Assembly (NCBI RefSeq): GCF_000204055.1
Contig: NW_006768787.1
Location: 860,309-924,308, forward strand
DNA from: Melampsora larici-populina 98AG31
Lineage: Eukaryota; Basidiomycota; Pucciniomycetes; Pucciniales; Melampsoraceae
Length of the DNA stretch: 64,000 nucleotides
Direction of reading: 5' to 3'
Shown: in pieces, positions 1-10,754 of the stretch
Layout: each line of letters opens with the position of its first letter
Position numbering within the stretch: the first letter of the stretch is position 1
Notes under the pieces: model-generated
Database searches by the model: none
What the model was told of the DNA's origin: nothing
Seen by the model: only the letters and a program-made list of their open reading frames with translations
Position numbers and translations under genes: made by a program

Positions 1-1943
1 GCAATTTGATGTGCTGTCAAAAGAGTATGGTATCCGTGACTCTTTGAATCTACAGTTTGCAAAACAAATCCAAGAAATATACCGAACCAACAAGCACAAA
101 AGCAAAGATTTACAGACAACTCAGCAGGAAATATTTGCCCTTTGTAAAAGGTTTGAGGAACAGTTCGGCGAACATATGTTCAACCCTTTTCTACGCTTGG
201 TCGGTACGCAAAACACTTTCTCTCTAAAACTTCTCTATGTGTAGTTGACCAGGACTGAATGGATCACATGAACTCCGCTCAGGTTTTGACGGTCACTTAG
301 ACACTCCGGTTGAATCCCTACATGTCGTCCTTCTGGGTGTGACAAAATATATGTACAGGCACATGATTTCCAACTTATCACCGACCCAGCTGCTGACCAT
401 TCAGGGCCGATGGCAAGCTTTCAACATTGATGGTTTGAATGTCGCCAAGGTTCAACCTCGTAATATGGTTCATTACGCCAACAGCCTCCTTGGAAAAGAC
501 TTCCGTGTGGTACTGCAGGCGGCTCCATTTGTTTTCTTTGAATTTTTGTCCGATGATTCTAGACACTGCTGGATTGCATTAGTACATTTGGCATCCCTGA
601 TTTTTCAGACAAAGATACTGGACAAGGAAGCATACATACATGACCTCGAGATTGTCATCGCACGATTTTTGAACCATTTGGTAGCTCTCACCGCTCAATG
701 GACCAACAAGCCCAAATTCCACATCCTTACCCACCTCCCTTTTTCTGTTCGACGATTTGGCGCGCCGCCTCTCTTCGCAGCCGAAAAAATGGAATCCCAA
801 AATGGAGTCACACGAAAGGGCTCTGTCAAATCAAACCACCATGCCCCCGGGAAAGACATTGCAAACCGGTTCACCGATACAAGACTTCTGCGTATGCTTA
901 TCTCCGGAGGATCCTTCTTTGATCACAAACTAGCCATGTGAATGACAGCTTCCCCACTCGTCCGGAATTTATTTCAACAACGTGAAATTCGCGAAGGGTT
1001 AGGCCTGCATCTAGCTGATGGCCCCACCAAAATCAAGGTTACATGTGAGTGATCCCCAACTAACCTTTCATTATGTGTGTATTTTCTTCTGACTTAAGCA
1101 ACATCAGTGCACAAAGGCCTCTCATCCACGCTCGACGGTGATGAGGTGCCTGCTCTACCTATCCAGCTCCTCAACCAATGGCCCAATGCGGAGTGGCAAA
1201 AAGCCAAGCAGGTGGTACTGGAAGATGGGCGCAAAGTGGTCAGCGGGACTTTTGTATTAGTGAGTTTTGGATATTCACAAGTGGAATATCCAAAAGCTGT
1301 CTGACCCAATTCGAATTGAACAGGTCAATTTCCAAAATTTACCAAACACCCCCATTAATGTTGGCCGTGTGGTTAGTATGTGGCAAAAGGTTGGAAGCAA
1401 CACTAACGTGCTTCACCTGAAGAAGTGTAAATTGCAGGACGGGCTACACTCTTTCTATGGTATGAGAGAGATCAAAGAAACTACCTCGGAGGCTTGGGTT
1501 CTCACCGACGTTTGTACACATTGCATTTCGGCGCAGCCACACGTGGGGACGGTGCTGACATTCTCACCTTTCTTACGCGCTTACAGAAGGTCACATGTGT
1601 TTTAAATGTGCAGCACAACTGCCATGATTCACGCTGCGCTGTGACTCAGACAAAGTCTTACCGGGTCGAGCGCACTGAGTCCCACAAGAAACGCCCGGAG
1701 GTCACACACGAGGCATCTCTGTCTTTCATCTTGAATGCGGGGGCACACTTCAATTCCGAATACCACCGAAAAGTGACCGAACATGTCTGGTCGCCCGTTA
1801 CCGGGAATGAATGGGAAACTTCCATCACTGAAGGCCTTTCAGTTTGGTTCAAAAGTGTTCCGCCAAAAGGCCTGGGCATTGAAGCGGAAGAGGAAGACGA
1901 TCGCCCTCAAGAGCGGGATTTGCTCTGTGACATTCCCGAGTAA
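1..1943 (+). pseudogene. Decayed Plavaka/CACTA-group (Tnp2-like) transposase remnant, 5' end outside the window
   Basis: A spliced reading frame enters from the left edge, with exon ends at about 203 and 283 that join in frame, and continues to 941. The segment around 'LHVVLLGVTKYMYR' and the later 'FHILTHLPFSVRRFG' with 'FAAEKMESQNGV' resembles the C-terminal half of Tnp2-like transposases of basidiomycete Plavaka/CACTA elements (recognised from memory). An in-frame TGA at 939-941 interrupts it. The same frame resumes at 942, and in-frame splices (1260-1323) carry it on to about 1450. After that the frame becomes inconsistent and a last open stretch ends at 1943. No terminal repeat was found. 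I read it as a dead element; the exact superfamily is uncertain. Confidence 0.6.
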
Positions 1944-2812
1944 GTAACGACAAGAAGTGATCACCGAAGTGGTGTACCAGTGGCCTTCAAAAGATATATA
2001 TGATGTACTTAGCTTATTTGAAGCAAAAGAAAACAAATTTGACTCTCTACTTTTATGCTACTTGATTTCAGGTATTCTGTAAGAATAAATACTTTCCCCC
2101 GTTCCTTTGAAAACTTTGATGAGACCAATATCATCCTTGGTCAACTGTGCCAAAGTCTGCTCGTCATCCGCAGATCGGAGGGGTACATGTGTCACCCCCT
2201 GTGAAATGCGGAATGGCAATGGTGTCATCCCGCATTGCGCGCCCACACCCCTTGGTCACGTCTGATCTTGCCTCACCTCAGGACTGAAATTGTCTTGAAA
2301 CAACATCAAACATTGCCAACATTCCTTTGACTCGATCCAAACCTCCTACTGGTCGGTATCACCTGCGTCGATTTTGTTGTTTTTGGTCCGGTTTCAACAA
2401 ACCTCGCCAACATTCCTTTAAATAGATCCGATCCTTGCAATTCTCGGTATTTAGTTTACTTTAGTCAAGCATCTGAGGTGAAGAATTCATTTCTTAAATG
2501 TATTTGGGCTCGTATTTTTGCGCTAGCAGCCGCGAAGCTGCACTGGCCTATCATTGGATTGGGTGATCTGACTTGGACTCGTGTTTATAATCTGAACGTA
2601 TGCTTCAGGATTCTCATGTGCCCAGTCGTGCCCTTTTGCTCGGATTCAGATCAACGTTTGTCATTCTCATTCTATCCTGTGCCTCGTTTCTTTTGGAATC
2701 TGATTTACTTAAACCAAAACTTAATCATTGGAATTGCAACTCGCTTGGTGATCTTTCTTTGTATTTTCTCTTTGTCATCAGACCCAGAGTTACCGAGGCA
2801 ATTCTTAGCGGG
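1944..2812. other. Intergenic, no gene seen
   Basis: This 870-bp stretch lies between the transposase remnant and the orphan gene. Open frames here are short and show no recognisable motif. It probably holds the 3' tail of the element and the promoter of the next gene, but no specific site could be defined. Confidence 0.4.
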
Positions 2813-4573
2813 ATGGATGACCTATTTGAAGATGACATGAGCTTCGAAGCTGGAGAATCAATGCCCAACGATTCTTTATTACCACGTAAGTGCTCTGAAT
2901 CATCCCAACTCTCTTCCTTTGGCATTGAATCCTCAAATCCCTGTGTCAACCAGACTCTCAAAACCGGACATCCATTATGAGTGATTCCACCCAGACCTCT
3001 ACTGCGACATTGTTCCGTCCAGCCCAACCACGTAATACCCCAGCCTCAGGCGCTTCACGACCGGCAGCAGGCCGCAACGGAGTCAGCAGCGTGAAGAAGT
3101 TTACCGATCTGTTGAAACTGACCAAAGAAAATCATGACATTTTGCAGAAGATGTACGAGGTAAGGCTGGATCACTGCTTATTCGCGCCCCCCCCACGTAA
3201 TTCATGATATTTGATTTGATCATGATCATTGGCCAGATCACTTCGCCGGGTGAAGAGTATTTAGGAACCTTGGCCTACCTGGTTTTCGCATGCCAGCAAG
3301 GAATTTCGGGTGGACCCGGGGAGAAGTGGGTACCTGGACGGGTAATTAGAGTGAGTCACACCACGTTGTTCTCGAATTCTGCTTCTTGTGCTCTGCATCT
3401 AGCCTTCGATCATGTCCTCTCGTGCACTGACTCGTGGGCAACTCACGACAGAACGCTTTCAAAGACGCCGTGGCCGACTTCATCTTCCGACCAGACCTTC
3501 AGGCATTTAGCAAGACCGTCGCTGCCAATCACACCACGATGGTGGACAGTCTCGAAATCCTCACTTTTGTAAGTTCACCATTGAACGTGTTGGTTTCACG
3601 CTGGTTTGCACAGTTGACACCAAAGGCCTTTCAACAGAACTACCTGAAGAGCCTCAAAGCGGATTATGTTGACAAACACTTGCCTGGTGATTACGTTGCG
3701 GGTGAGGCCTGTATCCCCGGGACTGCGACATACTTATTTATCAAAGAAACGTTGAAGAATCAGCGCAGTAAGGTGCGCTCAGCGGTGAGTGTGCCAAATC
3801 TCCAAGCTCAATCTTAATTACCTCAATCTGATCATGTTGATTTGTTTATTGCGGCTTGTCCAGCTTCTTACCAACATCCTTGGGGCACCCGAGGGAAGCG
3901 CGCTAATGGTGCCCGCAAGGAAGACGATGGTGCTAACGGTAAATCATAATCAAAGGACAATCTTCTTCTGAACCTCATTAATTCCTGACTCTCATTACCA
4001 TAGGTTGCGAGAGTTTGCCTCGCCGAAGCAAGATCTCTCGGGGACGACGAGTTGTTGTTGAAGTTGGGTAAAGACAAGGTGGGGTGGATCATTTTCATGG
4101 TGAGTGTTATGTCATTCCTGCGAGGGAGTCGAAGATCGACTGACGCATATTGCCGCCGCATTCTAGCGATATGTGACAGTTTACAACTACCTCAACCACA
4201 CTGAAAACAAAAAACATTGCCAATGGACGCTCATGGACGAGGCATTGGCTGATTTACGAGGCCAACCAGCCCGCAATCGTGCTTTGTAAGTGTCTGGATG
4301 TAACTGTTGCGGTTATGCAGCCCGAACTGACGTGTCTGCCGTCTTTGTAGGTACTTTAATCGACTACGGCGCTATGACCGAGAAACTTTTGATGGGACAC
4401 GCTCATGGGCAGCCATCAAAGCCTCTGGACTGCCACTCCAATCACCGGTGGTGGAGAAAGTTCTCGCACAAGGTCCAGACAATCACCCACAGGGAGAGAG
4501 GTCTGGTATTGTCTCTGAAGGGGCAAGCGCTGGTGATCAGACGATGGAGGAAGATTTTCTGGAGGACCAATGA
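2813..4573 (+). CDS. Uncharacterised nine-exon protein (397 aa), orphan family
   Basis: Nine exons join without any frame break: 2813-2885, 2954-3159, 3237-3350, 3452-3568, 3614-3784, 3864-3938, 4004-4099, 4167-4285 and 4351-4573. Every junction has GT-AG ends, and most introns are 65-101 bp (the shortest is 45). The product is 397 residues. The N-terminus is acidic and then Ser/Thr/Pro-rich (residues 1-75), followed by a globular, mostly helical region with 'ACQQGISGGPGEKW' and 'FIFRPDLQAF', and a low-complexity acidic tail. There is no signal peptide or membrane segment. I do not recognise a family. The start at 2813 is preferred over 2977 because the first intron keeps the frame open. The uninterrupted frame over nine exons argues for a functional gene; it may be a multicopy, lineage-specific rust gene or an accessory gene of the neighbouring element. 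Confidence 0.7.
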
Positions 4574-5045
4574 GGCACTGCTCAAATGTACATAGTTAAA
4601 TTACTCAAAGCCAAAGGCACTGTCTTGCAAAGAAGATCAATGTCATGTTCTATTCCTGAGCCTGCTCACCCTACTCTAGCCAATTGTATGGGATCGGATT
4701 GAATCTGCGTTCAGTTTTGCTATTGTAGCGTGGGCGAGAACCGAGCAGACCACATCCGTGGTCGATTCGTTCCGTGTGTCACCTCTGTGAGACTTCTCAT
4801 GTGGCCTCTGGCGTTTGAGTTTGCGTTCAGCTCATGTGTGTGTCTCGTCAGTTTGATGGGACATGTCCTTCGCAGACACGTTGCTGCTAACGTGGGTGAG
4901 ATGTCACCGCCGCGCGTCCTGCGGAGGCGCGCACGCCCAGTCAGAATTTCACGCGGATAGTCACTGCCAACTATCTGCGCGTGAAATTCATGTTACAACC
5001 CTTCAGTGGTGTACGTAAGACACACATTCACTAGAAGAAGAAAGA
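4574..5045. other. Intergenic spacer left of the Ngaro-like element
   Basis: No gene is visible. The stretch holds a GC-rich patch around 4890-4940 followed by a hairpin (listed separately), and it ends exactly where repeat A1 of the retroelement starts. Confidence 0.4.
4944..4989. repeat. Near-perfect hairpin, arms of about 18 bp
   Basis: The left arm reads gaatttcacgcggatag. The right arm is its complement with one added base (ctatctgcgcgtgaaattc), around a short loop. It could be the end of a small foldback element or a terminator-like structure; no target duplication was identified. Confidence 0.5.
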
Positions 5046-5280
5046 CTCGTTGTTGGTAACACGTTATTAACATAGTGGAATGGGAAAGTTGGATGATTTT
5101 ACATGTAAACATATACTGACAGGTCGGACTTCTCCTGACCTTATCTCTTGATTCATCAGCTATGACATCATAGCTGTTGACCACCATCATCCTCAACTTT
5201 CCCATAGCAGTTACTATTGTCAACAAATTTCATTAAACTCAAGAATTTCTCTCTATCTTTCCAGTTATAAATTTTTTCAA
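5046..5280 (+). repeat. Split direct repeat A1 of the Ngaro-like element
   Basis: A 235-bp sequence repeated as A2 at 10260-10494 with substitutions at 5121 (a to g) and 5149 (t to c). It contains an internal inverted repeat: a copy of tgggaaagttgga near the start pairs with tcctcaactttccca about 110 bp downstream. The repeat ends 43 bp before the ATG of ORF1, so it probably holds the promoter and 5' leader. Confidence 0.9.
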
Positions 5281-5323
5281 ATTTCTCTAAAATCAGAAGA
5301 AAAAGAGATAGTAGTAGATCCTC

Positions 5324-6805
5324 ATGAGCGAAAATGGTTCATTTGATTACGATGCTACGAGGATTGTGGGTGAAAAATTGGCAGAACTTTCCTCCGAATA
5401 TGAAACAGGAGGTGGTTCCAACAGTAAAACGTTGGCGGAAGTTCGATCTTTATTCTCCAAGATCGTTCCGTACAATGCACCAAATTGGTACCGTCAATGG
5501 TCCAAATTTGCATCCGATCTTATCAAAATCGACAAAGATAATGATCGACCCTATCATAGAAATGAAGGACCAACGCCTACAAGGCCTGTTCTATCAGAAA
5601 CAGATCCAGTATATGTCTTCGACCTGTCTTCAAATCCAACGTTTCCAGAAGACATTGTCCTGGACAAACAAAAGGATGTACCTAGTAAACAACCGACTCC
5701 TCAGGTTCATATCCTCACTCAATACGAGATTGATATGGCACAGAAAGCCAGAAATCTGTTGGACGCCGAGAATGATAAAGAAAAAGATAGTTCTCAAAGA
5801 TCAAAATCAACTCCTCCAATTAGTCAAAAAAGGAAGAGTAAGAAATCGAAAAATAAAACAGATATCGATTCTGAAGAATCAGAAGATTCAGATGAGAAGT
5901 TGGCTAGAAAACAAAAGAAGTGGGACTGGTCCTCTAGAGCTGAGTCAGGCCCAAATTCAGAAGCGTCTTATACGCAAGGAGCTATTAGATTTGCAAAAGC
6001 TAAAAAAGGTTATCAATCCAGTTTATCACAAGCCGTTAAAGGTTTTAATAGAACTGTTAGACCGTCAGATTTTCCAAAAACTTTATCAAAAGAGTTACTG
6101 GAAGGTGAATACATCGACCTTAGAAGAATTAAAGGAGAATACATGGCAAAGCAAAAAGGATATCAAGCTCCTCTTACTTTGGATGGGAAAGACAAGAATC
6201 TTTCTTTACAGAACAAATCATTATCCGAAAAGCTTATTGATGCTCAGGAGTGGTTTTATTACTTCGATATACTTCAAAAAACGTACCAAGAAGCATTTCC
6301 AAGTTGTTATGAAGATTTTAAGAAATACGCCGAATTTATCAAGGATCAATTTATGTCAGATGGATCTAAAGCAGATTGGGTTTGTGTTGCGAACTTCGAC
6401 GCAGCATTACGAAGAAACTTTGCCGCTAAAGAAAATATATCTTTCGGTGATTTCGACCATAAATCACTATCAACTTTGGCGACAAAATACATGGCGAAGG
6501 CTTTTGAAGTTCGACAGCCAGAAGCATCAACAAGTTCGAGACCTTATCAAGGACCGAATCGTCAAAGATCAGGACAAAGGGAACAAGCTCATCCGAAAAA
6601 CCAAAATTCTCCTCTATACTATAATCACAATTATAAGTACAAGAATGGTTTGGGTGTGGAAGATACAAGAAACATGCGTGAAGAAGAGCAATATTGCTTC
6701 GCGTTTAATCTTGGAAACTGCAAGCTTGGTGACAAGTGTCCCCGGATGCATAGATGTGTTGGTAGTTTTGATATTTTTCTCTATTCGAAATTTTTAGAAG
6801 TTTAG
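5324..6805 (+). CDS. Ngaro-like ORF1: Gag-like protein with CCCH zinc finger
   Basis: A 493-residue frame starting 43 bp after A1. The middle (about residues 150-200) is Lys/Ser-rich and charged. The body is mostly helical, and the C-terminus carries CFAFNLGNCKLGDKCPRMH, a CX7CX5CX3H finger that fits a nucleic-acid-binding Gag-like role. By position and order it should be the structural protein of the element. The last about 14 codons (after 6758) run into a GT-rich stretch, and the reverse-transcriptase frame starts 218 bp later, so ORF1 may be joined to ORF2 by splicing; the best acceptor is at about 7000. The entire gene also carries a second, 487-codon open frame at +1 (see findings). Confidence 0.8.
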   Translation: MSENGSFDYDATRIVGEKLAELSSEYETGGGSNSKTLAEVRSLFSKIVPYNAPNWYRQWSKFASDLIKIDKDNDRPYHRNEGPTPTRPVLSETDPVYVFDLSSNPTFPEDIVLDKQKDVPSKQPTPQVHILTQYEIDMAQKARNLLDAENDKEKDSSQRSKSTPPISQKRKSKKSKNKTDIDSEESEDSDEKLARKQKKWDWSSRAESGPNSEASYTQGAIRFAKAKKGYQSSLSQAVKGFNRTVRPSDFPKTLSKELLEGEYIDLRRIKGEYMAKQKGYQAPLTLDGKDKNLSLQNKSLSEKLIDAQEWFYYFDILQKTYQEAFPSCYEDFKKYAEFIKDQFMSDGSKADWVCVANFDAALRRNFAAKENISFGDFDHKSLSTLATKYMAKAFEVRQPEASTSSRPYQGPNRQRSGQREQAHPKNQNSPLYYNHNYKYKNGLGVEDTRNMREEEQYCFAFNLGNCKLGDKCPRMHRCVGSFDIFLYSKFLEV

Positions 6806-7023
6806 CGGGGATCTGATCTTGTGTGAATAACCAACAGAACATTAAAGGATGTCGGAAACTCCACCCAGGAGTTGAACATGCCTGAAAAAGACAAAATATC
6901 CGTCTTTGGGTGGGTTTTTCTCTAAAAAATATCAATGAAAACAGATGAAAGAATAGGCTTACGTCATGAGAAATCGACACTGACTTTTAAGTTATTTCCA
7001 GTGCGAATAATGACGACGAGCAA

Positions 7024-8898
7024 ATGATTATCGACGAGTTTTCTTCACATAGATTTTTGCGGGGATACATGTGGGATGGCGTGAATCAACAAGGAAGTTC
7101 GCCAGCTATTGAATCAAGTCTTAAAGCAAGACCATTTCCCGATGCGCCATCTCTCGACGAAGACATCGATGCAGCTTACGCTTTAAAACAGTACCATTAT
7201 CTGTTTAAGATCAATACTCCAATAAAGGTAGATAAGCTACAAACATTGTTAATCAAGCATCCTAATCGGCCTTTCGTGGAATCAGTTCTGAAAGGTTTAA
7301 GATTAGGATTTTGGCCGAGTTCTTCATTACCTTCGTCCGAAGTGGTGGATGGTCCTAATCATTCTTCTTGCGATACTTACAAAGAGATATTGGAAGTCCA
7401 ATGTCAAGAAGAGATTGACAAAGGAAGGTACTCAGCTGAATTTAGTACTTTGTTGCCAGGGATGAAAGTCATACCTCTATTAATGACGTCGAAAAAGGAT
7501 TCTCTGAAGATGCGGGTTTGCTCCAATATGAGCGCAGGTCGACCACCTCCGAATGATCTGATCGATAAAGACAACATTGAAGTTACCTACGACTCGTTGA
7601 AAAATTTTGCACCGTATCTTATTGACATGAAGAAAGAAAATCAAGATTTAATGCTATGGAAATCGGATGTGGAAACAGCATTTCGGATAATTCCCCTCCA
7701 TCTTCAATACCAACTCCGTCAGATTATGAGGATAAAGGATAAGAAACGAATTGATTACAATTTAACATTTGGTTCGTCTGCTTCACCACACATATGGTGT
7801 GGTGTATTCTCTTTAGTTTTATGGATTGCCGAGTTCGTATTCAACATCAAAAGGATGAACAATATGATGGATGATGTATGGGGAGTATGCAAAAGAGAAG
7901 ATTTCATCATGTTTAAAGAACATCATATTCCAACACCACAAGCTAAATTGTTAAATCTTTTCGACATGTTAGGAATTCCATGGGTATGGAAGAAACAAAT
8001 CCATGGTCCAGTGATCGAAATTATAGGACATATGGTGGATTCGGAAAAAATGAGTATGTATTTGCATCAAGACAAGAAAACAAAAATTCTTCAAGCTCTC
8101 GAAAATTTCATATCAAAACCAAAACACACGTTGAAGCAATGGCAAGAAGTTTTAGGACATGCTTCCTGGGCATGTACATCTATTCCTTGGGGAAGATTTG
8201 CGCTTCAAAGTTTATACGAAAAAACGGCTGGGAAGTATAAGAAGTATTTGCAACTTCCTCTAAATAAAGAAAACCAAGATGATATTCGTTGGTTGATTAA
8301 TTATTTCAATAAAGCTGAAGGTGTTTTATTTCTAGAATCAACAAGGTGGTCTTTGCATGATGCAGATGCAGTTTGTTTTACGGACGCCTGTATGCATGGA
8401 ATAGGAGTCTGGGAGCCAGGTCCGCGGATAGGAAGATATTCAGTTTTACCGCCTCCAACTTGTAATATCTATTGGGCGGAATTGCTGGGAGTAGTCTGTG
8501 CGATTGATTTTGGGATCAAAAAAGGTTCCAAGAAAATTTTCATTTATTCAGATTCTCAATTAGTGTGTGACTTATTTAATTCACACTGTCCAAATAAGAT
8601 TGTAAGATCTTTATTTCGTTACTGTGTCTCACGATTGGTAGAAGCAGGTGCTGACGTTAAGGTCATGCACATTTCAAAAGATCTCAATACTTCAGCTGAC
8701 AATTTATCACGACAAAAGATAGGTCTTTCAGTAGTTCAAATAGAAGCACTTCGGCTAAAAATTGGAGCGTCTTCAGTTTCTTATTTTACAATCAATAAAA
8801 ATTTATCATCAGGTGGTTTAGAAGTAAATTTATCAATCAACAACTATTATTCAGGATCGACATCATGGGTAAATCCAAAAAGGCAAAAGCTATTATGA
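7024..8898 (+). CDS. Ngaro-like ORF2: reverse transcriptase and RNase H
   Basis: A 624-residue frame. Reverse-transcriptase motifs are visible in order: motif A as 'LMLWKSDVETAFRIIPL' (about residue 215), motif B as 'LTFGSSASPHIW' (about 250) and motif C as 'NNMMDDVWG' (about 282), where the usual YxDD is MMDD. The RNase H region follows from about residue 450, with 'CFTDACMHGIGVWEPG', 'IYWAELLGVV', 'FIYSDSQLV' and the terminal 'SADNLSRQ', giving the Asp-Glu-Asp-Asp set. It copies element RNA and removes the RNA strand. ATG at 7024 is the first in frame, but a spliced fusion to ORF1 is possible. The end overlaps ORF3 by 34 bp in another frame. Confidence 0.9.
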   Translation: MIIDEFSSHRFLRGYMWDGVNQQGSSPAIESSLKARPFPDAPSLDEDIDAAYALKQYHYLFKINTPIKVDKLQTLLIKHPNRPFVESVLKGLRLGFWPSSSLPSSEVVDGPNHSSCDTYKEILEVQCQEEIDKGRYSAEFSTLLPGMKVIPLLMTSKKDSLKMRVCSNMSAGRPPPNDLIDKDNIEVTYDSLKNFAPYLIDMKKENQDLMLWKSDVETAFRIIPLHLQYQLRQIMRIKDKKRIDYNLTFGSSASPHIWCGVFSLVLWIAEFVFNIKRMNNMMDDVWGVCKREDFIMFKEHHIPTPQAKLLNLFDMLGIPWVWKKQIHGPVIEIIGHMVDSEKMSMYLHQDKKTKILQALENFISKPKHTLKQWQEVLGHASWACTSIPWGRFALQSLYEKTAGKYKKYLQLPLNKENQDDIRWLINYFNKAEGVLFLESTRWSLHDADAVCFTDACMHGIGVWEPGPRIGRYSVLPPPTCNIYWAELLGVVCAIDFGIKKGSKKIFIYSDSQLVCDLFNSHCPNKIVRSLFRYCVSRLVEAGADVKVMHISKDLNTSADNLSRQKIGLSVVQIEALRLKIGASSVSYFTINKNLSSGGLEVNLSINNYYSGSTSWVNPKRQKLL

Positions 8899-9881
8899 AT
8901 ATTTCTTTAAATGATCTTCGAATCTTGTCAAACGAGGATCATCGTTCGACAATTGCAAAAATCTCTTTAGCTAAGTACAAGTGTGGTTTTAGGAGTTTTG
9001 CAAGTTTTTGTAAAAAGTTTAACTTACCTTTCATTCCTAATTCAAAAACATTATGTGATTATGTATCTTATTCCAGTCGAGTCATAGCTCCTAGATCAGT
9101 TCAGGCATATTTAGTCGGTATAAAACATATTTTTAAATTAAATTTTCCTTTAATTAATTGTGAAACAAGACATCAAGATGTTATAGATACGATGAAGCAC
9201 TGTATGAAAAATTTATCAATTCCGGTAGTCAGAAAGAAGGCATTATCAGTGGAACAAATCGAAATGGTAGTTAGGAAGTCTTCATCATCTTATGATGACA
9301 AGTTATTTTTGGCTATGTTAGGTTTAGGTTTCGGTGGTCTTCATAGGCTTGGGGAATTAACTATCCCAGATTCAGAAAAATATTTTGATGCAAGAAAAAT
9401 CATTTTAAGATCTTCACTTCAATTCTCAGATTGCAAAAAATTCATCCAGTACCATCTTCCGTATTCGAAAGGCGACACAAAATTCATAGGCACTCCGATT
9501 ATTATTCAATTCTTCGAGAACACTCCAGCATGTCCAATAAAGCTCATTAAATCATATTTACGTTCAAGGGATAACAGTTTTATTTCATCTCCTGAGTTAT
9601 TTATCACATCAAAAGGCTTATCTCCAAATTGTTCTTGGTTCCTTGAAAGGTTTCATTCCCATTTTGATAAATCTTATTCAGGCCATTCTTTACGTTCGGG
9701 AGGAGCTACGGCGTTAGCTCAGACTGGAGCGACTATGGACTATATCAAAAGTGCCGGTCGATGGTCTTCAGACGCGTTCCTGATATACGTTCGAGGCCAT
9801 GCAGCACTTCGTTTACCAGAAAACCAAAATCATGTGATTGGACATTCGTCTCACGTGGGTTCGAAAGTCTTTTTTAAATAA
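8865..9881 (+). CDS. Ngaro-like ORF3: tyrosine recombinase
   Basis: A 338-residue frame overlapping the end of ORF2. The catalytic core is clear: a first Arg in 'GGLHRLGELTIP' (about residue 160), then 'GHSLRSGGATALAQTG' with the His and second Arg, 'SAGRWSSDAF' and the nucleophile Tyr in 'LIYVRGH' near the C-terminus. It should integrate a circular DNA copy made using the split direct repeats, in place of a DDE integrase. Its length is normal for Ngaro/DIRS recombinases and no active-site residue is missing. Confidence 0.92.
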   Translation: MGKSKKAKAIMNISLNDLRILSNEDHRSTIAKISLAKYKCGFRSFASFCKKFNLPFIPNSKTLCDYVSYSSRVIAPRSVQAYLVGIKHIFKLNFPLINCETRHQDVIDTMKHCMKNLSIPVVRKKALSVEQIEMVVRKSSSSYDDKLFLAMLGLGFGGLHRLGELTIPDSEKYFDARKIILRSSLQFSDCKKFIQYHLPYSKGDTKFIGTPIIIQFFENTPACPIKLIKSYLRSRDNSFISSPELFITSKGLSPNCSWFLERFHSHFDKSYSGHSLRSGGATALAQTGATMDYIKSAGRWSSDAFLIYVRGHAALRLPENQNHVIGHSSHVGSKVFFK

Positions 9882-10129
9882 TGTGAGTGTTAGATATTCA
9901 GATGGTCAATGCATTTTATTGCTTTCTGGATCAATTGAACTGGTCAATGGTATTTTTTACCTGATGCTGGTCAATGGTTATTGTTAATAACCTATTACTT
10001 TTTGGAACCATGGTTTAAGCAAACATTTGGTCATGATTATTCGTGTTTTTGAAGATTTGGTGCTGACAATTGATTTACACGTTTCTCCTACTTCACCACT
10101 CTTTTCGTACGCTGTTAGGCGGGTCGGAG

Positions 10130-10260
10130 AGGGCGTGTTTCATCATTTGCTCAAGTAATTTTATATACCCGGGGCTTACGCCTTGGGATTCGCACCAAAC
10201 ACGGGTATTGCCTTTGGCAATATTTCTTATTTATAGTAGTGAGTTTGACGGTCCCATTTC
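10130..10260 (+). repeat. Split direct repeat B1
   Basis: 131 bp downstream of the recombinase gene, read as identical to B2 at 10624-10754. It runs directly into A2, sharing the junction base at 10260. The B1-A2 junction matches what a template-jumping or circle model predicts. Confidence 0.9.
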
Positions 10261-10494
10261 TCGTTGTTGGTAACACGTTATTAACATAGTGGAATGGGAA
10301 AGTTGGATGATTTTACATGTAAACATATACTGACGGGTCGGACTTCTCCTGACCTTATCTCTCGATTCATCAGCTATGACATCATAGCTGTTGACCACCA
10401 TCATCCTCAACTTTCCCATAGCAGTTACTATTGTCAACAAATTTCATTAAACTCAAGAATTTCTCTCTATCTTTCCAGTTATAAATTTTTTCAA
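10260..10494 (+). repeat. Split direct repeat A2
   Basis: The second copy of the 235-bp A repeat (see A1), directly adjoining B1. It is followed by 129 bp of unique sequence before B2. Confidence 0.9.
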
Positions 10495-10623
10495 CCCTCC
10501 CTCCTTCTCCCTATCTAAGGCTGTTGAAAGGAAAGTGTCATGTTTTATTCCTAGTCCTTATCATATATAGTAGTTATAGTTGTCATTTTTCTTATATTTT
10601 ATGTATGGGCCTAGCCACCCCGT

Positions 10624-10754
10624 AGGGCGTGTTTCATCATTTGCTCAAGTAATTTTATATACCCGGGGCTTACGCCTTGGGATTCGCACCAAACACGGGT
10701 ATTGCCTTTGGCAATATTTCTTATTTATAGTAGTGAGTTTGACGGTCCCATTTC
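10624..10754 (+). repeat. Split direct repeat B2, right end of the Ngaro-like element
   Basis: The second 131-bp B copy. The element ends here; the sequence after 10754 resembles the intron of a broken host gene. Confidence 0.88.

Larger units (their letters stand above)
5046..10754 (+). mobile_element. Ngaro/DIRS-like tyrosine-recombinase retrotransposon with split direct repeats
   Basis: The element carries three reading frames on the plus strand in the order Gag-like, reverse transcriptase/RNase H, tyrosine recombinase. It is framed by split direct repeats: A1 at 5046-5280, then B1 (10130-10260), A2 (10260-10494) and B2 (10624-10754). This A1-ORFs-B1-A2-B2 arrangement is the hallmark of Ngaro and PAT-type elements. 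No methyltransferase domain was seen, which favours Ngaro over DIRS proper. A1 and A2 differ at two positions out of 235, and B1 and B2 read as identical over 131 bp, so insertion was recent. No flanking target duplication is expected for recombinase-mediated insertion and none was seen. All three ORFs are open, so the copy may be autonomous. Confidence 0.9.
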
